This document shows positions 1 through 7,012 of a stretch of DNA of 14,098 nucleotides, in pieces. Source of the stretch: CAZYMF01 sp964648215 (GTDB lineage Bacteria; Desulfobacterota; Binatia; HRBIN30; JACQVA1). Numbering within the stretch: position 1 is the stretch's first letter; each line of letters opens with the position of its first letter. The stretch covers positions 1 to 14,098 of the forward strand of contig CAZYMF010000124.1 in assembly GCA_964648215.1 (NCBI GenBank), written 5' to 3'. Below the pieces are notes generated by a model, which saw only the letters and a list, made by a program, of their open reading frames with translations, made no database searches and was not told the DNA's origin. A program made the translations under genes and the position numbers.

Positions 1-534
<534 letters not shown>

Positions 535-549
535 GGGCTGTCCTCTCTT

Positions 550-1737
550 CTACCGGGCCGGTGCCGCCTGCGGGGCTCCGGCGATGATCGGAAAGCGCTT
601 GATGAGCAGGATGTAACCGGCGACCTCGCCGGCCACCAGGCCGACGGTGACCAGGATCTCCAGGACGCTCGGGAAGTACGCCCAGCCCGGCCCCGGCTGA
701 AAGGCGACCAGGAAGACGTCGAAGCGATACAGCGCGCCGGCCAGCAGCAGCAGCATCGAGGCGCGCACCAGTGTGCCGAGGTTGCGCCGCTGCCGCTCCT
801 CGCGCAGCAGGGCGAGCGCGCCGAAGAACAGCAGGAACTCGAGCAGGGACATGACGCTGTACAGGTCGAAGGCGAAGAGCCGGTCGATCTGCTTGCGCAT
901 GATCAGGTCGATCAGTCGAATGCCGATGTAGGCCTGCAACACCGGGCGCATCACCTTGCCCAACCCGGCCAGCATGTCGATCTCCGGCCGCCGGCCCAGC
1001 AGCCGCGACGACAAGGCGCTCTCGAGCACGACCATGGCAAAGCCCATGGCGATGCACGACGAGAGAAAGAGCAGCGGCAACATGATGGTGTTCCACAGCG
1101 GGTGCAGGCGCGGTCCGCTCAGCAGCATCAGCGTGCCCAGACCCGACTGGTGCATCGTCGGCAGCAACACCCCGAACGCCACCACCCACACCAGCCCTTT
1201 GCGCAGCCGCGGCATCCACGCCTTGCCCAGCGAGCGAATCCACCCCACCCGGCTCTGCTGCGCCCGCTCCAGGAAGGCCGGCGACAGCTCGATCCACAGC
1301 ACGATGGTGTAGGTGAGGATGCACAGGGCCACCTCGAGCAGGACCGAGCGCAGATTCCAGTGCCAGAAGAAGGGCAGCTGGTACGCTTCCCAGGGGCGCC
1401 CCAGGTCGATCATCACCGAGAAGCCGGCGATCGAGTAGCCGAAGGCGCTGGTGACCAGTGCCGGCCGCACCAGCGGGTGATATTTGCCGCGGTTCATGAT
1501 GTAGACGAGCAGGGCCAGCGCGTAGCCGCCACACGCCAGGGCGCTGCCGGTGACCACGTCGAAGGCGATCCACAGGCCCCACGGGTAGCCGTCGTTGAGG
1601 GCGGTGCTGTGGCCGAGCCCGACCCAGAAGCGCCAGACGACGAGCGCGCCCGCGAGCAGCGCGAGAGCGGTCAGGAGGCGAACGGGGCGCGTGAAGAAGG
1701 GGCCGCCGATGGCTTGCGGCTGTGCCTGTGTGGTCAT
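550..1737 (-). CDS. hybB: HybB/NrfD-type integral membrane subunit of hydrogenase
   Basis: A 395-residue polytopic membrane protein, close in length to E. coli HybB (392). It starts with a short polar N-terminus (MTTQAQPQAIGG), then shows repeated hydrophobic segments, for example around residues 20-40, 57-82 and 140-155, with further ones to the C-terminus (roughly nine or ten helices). YPWGLWIAFDV and the GYSIAGFSVMIDLGRPW stretch are typical of the NrfD/PsrC/HybB family. These subunits bind quinone and link the exported Fe-S and hydrogenase subunits to the membrane quinone pool. Its ATG overlaps the stop of the Fe-S gene in an ATGA (1734-1737), with GGAGG about 10 bases upstream, so the two are probably translationally coupled. 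HybB is preferred over a cytochrome b (HyaC-type) subunit because of the sequence style and gene order. Confidence 0.93.
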   Translation of the reverse strand: MTTQAQPQAIGGPFFTRPVRLLTALALLAGALVVWRFWVGLGHSTALNDGYPWGLWIAFDVVTGSALACGGYALALLVYIMNRGKYHPLVRPALVTSAFGYSIAGFSVMIDLGRPWEAYQLPFFWHWNLRSVLLEVALCILTYTIVLWIELSPAFLERAQQSRVGWIRSLGKAWMPRLRKGLVWVVAFGVLLPTMHQSGLGTLMLLSGPRLHPLWNTIMLPLLFLSSCIAMGFAMVVLESALSSRLLGRRPEIDMLAGLGKVMRPVLQAYIGIRLIDLIMRKQIDRLFAFDLYSVMSLLEFLLFFGALALLREERQRRNLGTLVRASMLLLLAGALYRFDVFLVAFQPGPGWAYFPSVLEILVTVGLVAGEVAGYILLIKRFPIIAGAPQAAPAR

Positions 1738-2636
1738 GACTCGGCGTCCTCCGTCGGTTGCCCCTCGCCGGTGATCTGGCGGCGGCTACGCGCCAGCACG
1801 GCGACGAGCAGGGCGTACAGGGCCACGGGGGGAACGATTCCCTGGTAGATCTCCTGGAACACCTCGCGCACGCCCGTCGGCACCGGCTCCGGGCCGTAGT
1901 CCGGCAGCCCGAGCTTGGCGAAGTCGACGTCGGCCAGATAGAGCACCTGCGTACCCCCGACCTCCGTCTCCCCGTAGACCTTGGGAACGTAGCGCTGTGG
2001 ATGCCGCTGCAGGCGCGCGTGGGCTTCGTTCAAGAGCTCGGTGTACTTGCCGAAGATCACCGCCCCCGTGGGGCAGACCTCGCAGCACGCCGGCTGCTTC
2101 CCCTCGGCGAGACGCTCCTTGCAGAACTCGCACTTGACGATCTTCGGGGCCGTGCTGCTCCACTCGAACTTGGGCACGTTGAACGGGCACGCCATCTCGC
2201 AGTAGCGGCAGCCGATGCAGAGGTTGGGGTTGTAGGCGACGACGCCGTGGTCGCCCTTCTTCAGCGCGCCCAGCAGACAACCCGAAGCACACGCCGGGTC
2301 GAGGCAGTGCATGCACTGGCGCTTGACGAAGGCGTAGCGGCCGTCCTTGGGGTCCGTGTAGAGCTTGATGATGTTCTTCGTCTTCGCGTTGAGGTCGAGC
2401 GGCATCTGCCACAGGCCGTCGGACAGGGCGGTGTCGGGGGGCAGGTGGTTGGCCTCGTTGCACGCCACCATGCACGACTTGCAGCCGATGCACTTGGTCG
2501 AGTCGTAGAGCATCCCGACCGCATCGGGCCGGGCGACCGCGGCGGCTTTCGCCTCGCTCGGCGCGCAGGCCGAGGCGATGGCGGTGCCGCCCGCGCCGAC
2601 CATCAACTTCAGGGCGTCGCGTCGGGAAAAGTCCAT
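1734..2636 (-). CDS. hybA: HybA-type ferredoxin-like subunit with four [4Fe-4S] clusters, Tat-exported
   Basis: A 300-residue electron-transfer subunit expected to pass electrons from the hydrogenase small subunit to the HybB membrane subunit. A twin-arginine signal opens the protein (FSRRDALKLMVG, residues 3-14). Four cysteine groups follow: C49/52/55/59, C108/111/116/120, C140/143/146/150 and C169/172/185/188. This is the sixteen-cysteine pattern of DMSO-reductase-B/HybA proteins. A single hydrophobic segment near residues 266-283 (GIVPPVALYALLVAVLA) is a C-terminal membrane anchor, as in HybA. The ATG lies three bases after the small-subunit stop, and its ribosome site (GGAGGAG) sits inside the end of that upstream gene. 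A four-base overlap joins it to hybB. No key cysteine is missing. Confidence 0.94.
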   Translation of the reverse strand: MDFSRRDALKLMVGAGGTAIASACAPSEAKAAAVARPDAVGMLYDSTKCIGCKSCMVACNEANHLPPDTALSDGLWQMPLDLNAKTKNIIKLYTDPKDGRYAFVKRQCMHCLDPACASGCLLGALKKGDHGVVAYNPNLCIGCRYCEMACPFNVPKFEWSSTAPKIVKCEFCKERLAEGKQPACCEVCPTGAVIFGKYTELLNEAHARLQRHPQRYVPKVYGETEVGGTQVLYLADVDFAKLGLPDYGPEPVPTGVREVFQEIYQGIVPPVALYALLVAVLARSRRQITGEGQPTEDAES

Positions 2637-2639
2637 GGC

Positions 2640-3806
2640 TCACTCCTCCGGGGCCTGGGAGTCCGGTTCGTTATCGGGGGACGAGCCGAGCTTCTTCGAC
2701 GCCATGTAGCCGGCGCCGAGCAGCGCCCCACCGATGAGGCCGGCCACGCCGGTCGCCAGGGGGCTGATGTGCCCCTCGGGCGCGTGCACCGGCGCGTAGG
2801 TGTGCGGCGGCGCCACGTCGGCGGGTTTCACCGTCTCGAACATCGGCACCCGGAAGGCGACCTGCTGCTCCGTGCAACCGTAGCAAGGGGCACCGATCCC
2901 GATCGGCCAGCAGTCGACGACCTCGTTGAACTGGCGCGTCGAGCAGGGCGCGTGCGTCACCGGGCCCTTGCAACCCATATGATACAGGCACCAGCCCTGG
3001 CGATGCCCATAGTCCCCGAACTGGCGGACGAACTCACCGGCATCGAAGTGGGCGCGGCGCGGGCAGTGATCGTGGATGTAGCGATCGTAGGCGAACTTCG
3101 GCCGCCGCAGCGAATCCAGCTCGGGCAGCGTGCCGGCGATCGCATACTGCAGCACGGTGGCCAGCAGGTTGTACGGATTGGCCGGACAGCCGGGAATGTT
3201 GACGATCGGCTTGTCGCTGACGATCGAGTCGACGCCGACGGCATCGGTCGGGTTCGGATCGGCCGATGGGATCCCGCCCCAGGAGGCGCACGAGCCGATG
3301 GCAATGATGGCCGCCGCCTGCTCGCCCACCTCTTCCAGGATCTCGATCCCCGGCTTGCCCGCGATCTTCAAGTAGATGCCCTTGTCCTTGCGCGGAATCG
3401 ATCCCTCGACCACCAGAACGTACTTGCCCGCGTTCTCCGCCATCGCCGCGCGTAGCGCGTCTTCCGCATCCTTCCCCGCCGCCGCCATCAAAGTCTCGTG
3501 GTAGTCGAGCGAGACGAGATGCAGGATCAGCTCGGCGAGGTCCGGCGTCGACGTGCGCAGCAGGGTCTCGGTACAGCCGGTGCAGTCCTGGAAGTTGAGC
3601 CAGATGACCGAGGGTCGCCGCGCCTGGGCGATCTCCCGCGCCACCTCGGCGGCGCGCACCTTGTTCGTCAGGGCAAGCCCCGCCGGAGCCACGACCATGA
3701 GCTTGGCGCAGAACTCGAGGAACTGACGCCGACTCACGCCACATCGGAAGAGATGCCGGCCGATCGTCTCCGCCTCGTCGGCGACCTCCCATTTCTTCAC
3801 GGGCAT
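2640..3806 (-). CDS. hybO: [NiFe] hydrogenase small subunit, Tat signal and C-terminal anchor (HybO type)
   Basis: The 388-residue electron-transfer subunit of the hydrogenase. The Tat motif SRRQFLE is at residues 25-31, followed by a hydrophobic stretch ending near VRA at 50-52. Proximal cluster ligands are C75 and C78 (QDCTGCTE), C173 (GSCASWGG) and C207 (PGCPANPYN). Distal cluster ligands are H245, C248, C273 and C279. The medial three-iron cluster is C288, C308 and C311 (PCYGC). The proximal motif is CTGC, not the CTCC of the six-cysteine oxygen-tolerant enzymes, so by family knowledge it is a standard enzyme. Residues 350-369 form a C-terminal membrane helix. The start at 3806 is chosen over an in-frame ATG at 3836 because GGAGG sits six bases upstream of it and the downstream start gives a normal signal peptide. 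First gene of the hybOABC-ordered operon. Confidence 0.95.
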   Translation of the reverse strand: MPVKKWEVADEAETIGRHLFRCGVSRRQFLEFCAKLMVVAPAGLALTNKVRAAEVAREIAQARRPSVIWLNFQDCTGCTETLLRTSTPDLAELILHLVSLDYHETLMAAAGKDAEDALRAAMAENAGKYVLVVEGSIPRKDKGIYLKIAGKPGIEILEEVGEQAAAIIAIGSCASWGGIPSADPNPTDAVGVDSIVSDKPIVNIPGCPANPYNLLATVLQYAIAGTLPELDSLRRPKFAYDRYIHDHCPRRAHFDAGEFVRQFGDYGHRQGWCLYHMGCKGPVTHAPCSTRQFNEVVDCWPIGIGAPCYGCTEQQVAFRVPMFETVKPADVAPPHTYAPVHAPEGHISPLATGVAGLIGGALLGAGYMASKKLGSSPDNEPDSQAPEE

Positions 3807-3985
3807 GTGACACCTCCGGGCAGCCGTCCCGCTCACTGGCGCGGGAAGCGTACCGTGCTGGACAGCCGCCGCGGCTCTCCCGCGGCAGCCACCGGACCCA
3901 ATCCAGATCCGCCTTGCAGCAGATGATGCGAAACGCGCGAGGCACCCTCCCTTGTCGGCGGGCCTCCGATGCCGCGTGCTTCTCG

Positions 3986-4001
3986 AGCAGGATTTGAGCC
4001 A
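3986..4001 (-). promoter_or_regulatory. Candidate sigma-54 (-24/-12) promoter for the hydrogenase operon
   Basis: Read on the minus strand, the site is TGGCTCAAATCCTGCT. It keeps the essential GG and GC dinucleotides ten bases apart and matches TGGCAC-N5-TTGCT at all but two of the defined positions. It points toward the small-subunit gene and lies about 180 bases before its ATG. RpoN promoters drive several known uptake-hydrogenase operons, which makes the match plausible. A match of this quality can occur by chance in GC-rich DNA, and no enhancer-binding site was recognised upstream. Confidence 0.3.
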
Positions 4002-4264
4002 CGAGTGTCATCGCAGCAACCATCGGGCAAGAGGCGCGGGACGGGGAGAATCTCGGACGAGCCTTCTCTCAAAACTAGGAGCCACCACGCAATTTCGGCG
4101 CATTTCCCGCATCGGCATGGAGCGGAGCAATCAACCAACACCTGCTCGCCGCGGCCGGGGTTCGTTCGACGAAACGAGGCGACCCGCACGACGATCGCCG
4201 GCCTCGGCGAACCGGTTCGCGTCGTCTTCCAGCAAGTGGGCGATGTCGTCCTTCCTCGCTGGCT

Positions 4265-4285
4265 GCGCCCGTAGTGGCCGGGCGC
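4265..4285 (-). terminator. Hairpin just after the beta-barrel gene, possible terminator
   Basis: A perfect 7-base inverted repeat, GCGCCCG (4265-4271) and CGGGCGC (4279-4285), with a 7-base loop. It begins four bases after the stop codon of the minus-strand barrel gene. There is no T-run after it, so it is not a classical intrinsic terminator. It may act with Rho or protect the 3' end. Confidence 0.35.
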
Positions 4286-4289
4286 GGGA

Positions 4290-5483
4290 TCAGAAGGGAA
4301 CGCTGACCGCGCAGGTCGCCGCCCAGACGTCGACGCGGTTGCCGATGGACTTCGCCAGCGGGCGCGACGAGTAGGCCGGGTTGCAGGTGACGAATTCGAG
4401 CGGGCCGTTGCCGTAGATTCCCGCTCCGACTCCCCAACCACCGTCGGTGTCGGTGCCGCCGATGACGTAGGGTCGCAGATAAGACGAAAGCGGATTCCAG
4501 GCATCCGGCAACACCCGAGCGTCGACGCCGAAGTAGCCGACCTCGGTGTCGCGACCGGGCTCGTCGGGGACGCCGATGTTCGTGTAGGCGAGATCGGCGC
4601 CGAGACGAACCTCGCCGAGAAGCTCGCCCGCCGGCGTCCGGCCGGCGAGGCCGGCTCCGACGAAGGGCAGCAGGCTGAGGCCGGCGCGCGTGAACCAGGC
4701 GTTGGTCGTGCCGCTCGAAGCGAAAGGCGCGAACGTGACCGGATCGACCCCGCTCGCCGTCGTTCGGCTGCGCACGGCGTTGACCAGCGCCCCCACGGCA
4801 AACCAGTCTCTCTCGCCCCAACGCCAGTGCGCTCCCAAGGTCAGATCGACCTGTCGCTCATCGGTCGACTGGAGGAAGCTGACGCCGGAAGACGACAGCT
4901 TCACGTCGCTGTCGATGCCGGGGATGGAGGCGCCGATACCCAGACACAACCCCTTGATGGCGAGCGGCGTGCGGCCGAGATCGACGCCGGCCAACAGGCC
5001 CAGCAGGCGACTGCGGGTCGTCATGTCGACCCCGGGAAGGCTGTGGGGCGTGCCCCCGCCGTCGGCATAGACCGTGTGAACCTCGACGACCCACGGGTCC
5101 ATCGCCAGCGACACGGTGGCGCTGCCGATGTCGACGCCGACGCCGCCCGAGTTGAGCCGGAAGTAGCTGCCGCTGCCGAAGACGCCGCGCGGGACATAGG
5201 GCAGAGATCCGACCGGCAAGGTCGCCGGATTCGTCCACCCGTAGGGATCGGCGGCGTAGGAGCCGCGCGCCTCGCAATCGCCGTAGAGGCAGAGGTTGAG
5301 GCCGGTCAGATCCGTCCCGAGCTGTTGCCCGGCGGAGGAGGAGGGGGCCAGGCTCGCCGCGGCGACCAAAGCGATCAGGAGGAGGAGCACACGGCCGCGA
5401 GCGGCGCATCCCTGCGCTTGCGGGGACAGCCGCCGTCCCTCGCTCCGGGCAGAACCATCACTGAAGCGCGAAACTCGATCCAT
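4290..5483 (-). CDS. Exported probable outer-membrane beta-barrel protein, unknown function
   Basis: I do not recognise a named family in this 397-residue protein. A signal sequence is clear: a long n-region containing several arginines, a hydrophobic core at about 32-45 (VLLLLIALVAAASL), and a small-residue SSSAG near 48-52 before the mature QQLGTDLTG. The rest is rich in Gly, Ser and alternating hydrophobic residues (for example VEVHTVYADGGG, VDLTLGAHWRWGERDW, LGADLAYTNIGV) and ends in VSVPF. A terminal phenylalanine after alternating residues is typical of BAM-inserted outer-membrane proteins. Cysteines occur in pairs (CLYGDC near the mature N-terminus, two near the C-terminus). The n-region is unusually long, about 30 residues, so the start may lie further downstream (a GTG at 5390 is the alternative). 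It is a single gene, divergent from the acyltransferase and separated from the hydrogenase by a long gap. A porin or transport role is possible but not shown. Confidence 0.75.
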   Translation of the reverse strand: MDRVSRFSDGSARSEGRRLSPQAQGCAARGRVLLLLIALVAAASLAPSSSAGQQLGTDLTGLNLCLYGDCEARGSYAADPYGWTNPATLPVGSLPYVPRGVFGSGSYFRLNSGGVGVDIGSATVSLAMDPWVVEVHTVYADGGGTPHSLPGVDMTTRSRLLGLLAGVDLGRTPLAIKGLCLGIGASIPGIDSDVKLSSSGVSFLQSTDERQVDLTLGAHWRWGERDWFAVGALVNAVRSRTTASGVDPVTFAPFASSGTTNAWFTRAGLSLLPFVGAGLAGRTPAGELLGEVRLGADLAYTNIGVPDEPGRDTEVGYFGVDARVLPDAWNPLSSYLRPYVIGGTDTDGGWGVGAGIYGNGPLEFVTCNPAYSSRPLAKSIGNRVDVWAATCAVSVPF

Positions 5484-5744
5484 AAGCGGACCCTATCATA
5501 CGGCAGGGCGCGGCTCCCTGTCCGCCGACAGTCATCGAGCCCACGCAGCGCAGGTCCGCCGCATTCCGGCCCCCTTCTTTGATCTTCGCCGATCGCTGCC
5601 TCAATCACGGGCGAACGCTCGAAATCGAAGACTTGATCGGCTACGTTGCCGCGGCTCCATGGCAGACACGTTGACAGCGCGGGAGATCGCTGGCGGCAAT
5701 CGCCGGCTCCTACGGCTCGGCGCCGGCCCGGCGCGGGTCTGACC
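5484..5744. other. Divergent intergenic region between barrel protein and acyltransferase genes
   Basis: These 261 bases must carry promoters for both directions. On the minus strand TATGAT (5495-5500) resembles a -10 box, but it is only 11 bases from the barrel ATG and its -35 (CGGACA, 18 bases further) is poor. On the plus strand a 27-codon open frame (5659-5742, starting MADTLTAREI) ends two bases before the GTG chosen for the acyltransferase. It could be a leader peptide or chance. No ribosome site of quality precedes it. Confidence 0.4.
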
Positions 5745-6662
5745 GTGACCGACCACGCCCGCAAGTCGACGGCAAACCGCGCGCGCGCCGGCACGGGCCG
5801 GCGGCCGACCGCCGTCGAGCTGGCAGCCGCGCAGTGGCTGCTGCGTCCCTGGCAGTGGCTGACGTCGCCGAAGTTCTACGGCCTCGAGCATGTTCCAAAA
5901 GACCGTCCGGTCCTGCTGGTCGGCAACCACACGCTCATGGGCGTGCTCGACGTACCGCTGATGGCCTTCGGTCTCTACGAGCAGCGCGGCGTCTTCGTGC
6001 GCGCCCTCGGCGACCATCTGCACTTTCGGATTCCGTTGTGGCGCGACCTGCTGCAGGCCTTCGGCTCGGTCGACGGCACCCCGGAGAACTGCCGCGCGCT
6101 GATGCGCGCCGGCGAGACCATCCTGGTCTTCCCCGGCGGCGGGCGCGAGGTGTTCAAGCGCAAGGGCGAGAAGTACCGGCTGATCTGGAAGAACCGCATC
6201 GGCTTCGCCCGCCTGGCCATCGAGCACGGCTATCCCATCGTCCCCTTCGCCGCGGTCGGCGCCGAGGAGTGCTTCGACATCCTGGTCGACGGCGACGAGC
6301 TGCTGCGCACCCCGCTCCGCGGGGCGATCGAGCGGCTGTCGCCCCGCCCCGACGTCATTCCGCCGCTCGTGCGCGGGATCGGCCTTTCCCCGCTGCCGCG
6401 CCCGGAGCGATTCTATTTCCGTTTCTCCAAGCCGATCGCGACCAGATCGCTGGCCGGCCGTCGCGACGACGAAGCGGCGTGCCTCGCCCTGCGCCGGAAG
6501 GTCAGCACGGCCATCGAGCGCAGCATCGCCTTTCTGCTTGCCGCGCGCGAGCGCGATCCGGACCGTTCACTCCTCCGACGGCTGAGCGCCGATCTGGGGC
6601 TCACGCCGCCGCCCACACCGCCCCGGAAAAGACATCGCCCCCGTCGCTCGCCCCCTTGGTGA
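5745..6662 (+). CDS. Lysophospholipid/DGAT-like acyltransferase (LPLAT superfamily)
   Basis: A 305-residue acyltransferase of the PlsC/LPLAT superfamily, nearest in style to the MGAT/DGAT2-like (TMEM68-like) branch. These enzymes move an acyl group from acyl-CoA or acyl-ACP to a glycerol-type acceptor at the membrane. The catalytic histidine sits in GNHTLMGVLD. The aspartate follows six residues after His, where the usual motif is HX4D. The later block LVFPGGGREVFKRKGEKYRL, followed by WKNRIGFARLA and YPIVPFAAVG, is the second diagnostic motif and the acceptor-site region of this branch. The C-terminus is Pro/Arg-rich (TPPPTPPRKRHRPRR). The GTG at 5745 is chosen because sequence upstream of it does not look coding and the family domain begins shortly after. 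An ATG at 5646 in the same frame would add 33 residues. Substrate cannot be told. Roles in neutral-lipid, wax or membrane lipid synthesis are possible. Confidence 0.85.
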   Translation: MTDHARKSTANRARAGTGRRPTAVELAAAQWLLRPWQWLTSPKFYGLEHVPKDRPVLLVGNHTLMGVLDVPLMAFGLYEQRGVFVRALGDHLHFRIPLWRDLLQAFGSVDGTPENCRALMRAGETILVFPGGGREVFKRKGEKYRLIWKNRIGFARLAIEHGYPIVPFAAVGAEECFDILVDGDELLRTPLRGAIERLSPRPDVIPPLVRGIGLSPLPRPERFYFRFSKPIATRSLAGRRDDEAACLALRRKVSTAIERSIAFLLAARERDPDRSLLRRLSADLGLTPPPTPPRKRHRPRRSPPW

Positions 6663-7012
6663 GCCGCCGCCACTTCACTCCAAGTGCGCAAGTCTGGCGC
6701 CTGCTGGCCGCGAAGGTTGAGCGCCATTCCGTTGTCGCGGTGCCGCGGAGCGGCCGCCGCCCGCTCGGGTTGTGCCGGCCATCGCAGCAATGTCCCTGTG
6801 CGCGATGGTCGGTCAGCCCGGCACATGCGTTGCAGTCATCCATGGTGGTAGCCCCGTCGGAGAGCCGCACCGGCACCGACGCAAAGCCAGGAGCCGGAGT
6901 CAATCCGGCGAGAAAATGCTTGCATGCGGTCACGTACCCGGGTTAGACGTCAAGCCGACATCGCAACTAGCGTCGGATTCAAGCGAACCAGCACGGCTTG
7001 CGGAGGTGGGGG
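6663..7012. other. Structured intergenic region upstream of the trehalose synthase gene
   Basis: 350 bases with no gene I can support. An open frame on the minus strand (6601-6933) exists, but its sequence resembles no protein family and lies partly over the acyltransferase end. The right half contains base-paired elements and a riboswitch-like word (listed separately). A strong ribosome site, GGAGG at 7002-7006, ends the region just before the treT start. A weak -35/-10-like pair (TTGCAT, 17 bases, TTAGAC) near 6930-6958 is not convincing. Confidence 0.5.
6847..6955 (+). promoter_or_regulatory. Possible c-di-GMP-I (GEMM)-like riboswitch or other structured leader RNA
   Basis: The word ACGCAAAGCC (6879-6888) is the hallmark of the c-di-GMP-I/GEMM aptamer (GGGACGCAAAGCC). 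A GGTAGCCCC segment (6847-6855) upstream could stand for the 5' strand, and CCCGGGTTA (6947-6955) downstream resembles the conserved GCCGGGTT of the 3' strand. A perfect 6-bp hairpin, GCCGGA/TCCGGC with a five-base loop (6893-6909), sits where P2 is expected. Against it: the first hairpin lacks a GNRA loop, CGTCGG (6855-6860) could instead pair with CCGACG (6876-6881), and I see no good closing helix. It is on the right strand, about 60 bases before the treT start. Confidence 0.3.

Larger units (their letters stand above)
3807..4289. other. Long leader/intergenic region before the hydrogenase operon
   Basis: No convincing gene lies in these 483 bases. Several open frames cross it on both strands, but they lack family-like sequence, and the minus-strand ones continue out of frame into neighbouring genes. 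The upper half (about 4020-4140) is visibly less GC-rich than the genes around it. It should hold the promoter of the hydrogenase operon and the end of transcription of the upstream barrel protein gene. A possible sigma-54 site and a hairpin are listed separately. No tRNA, CRISPR or repeat was seen. Confidence 0.6.

Noticed and set aside
1758..3455. 565-codon plus-strand open frame opposite the Fe-S and small-subunit genes
   Set aside because: Antisense shadow with Arg/Ala/Gly/Val-biased composition; the opposite strand has full cysteine motifs.
3833..4801. 322-codon minus-strand frame and 3034-4023 frame crossing the hydrogenase leader
   Set aside because: Both lie largely over other genes in the wrong frame, and the free part has no recognisable sequence.
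5495..5500. TATGAT as a -10 box for the barrel protein gene
   Set aside because: It would put the transcript start only a few bases before the ATG and the -35 is poor, so I do not list it as a promoter.
6601..6933. 110-codon minus-strand frame containing several cysteines and histidines
   Set aside because: No family resemblance, overlaps the end of the acyltransferase gene, and lies opposite the structured leader. More likely chance.
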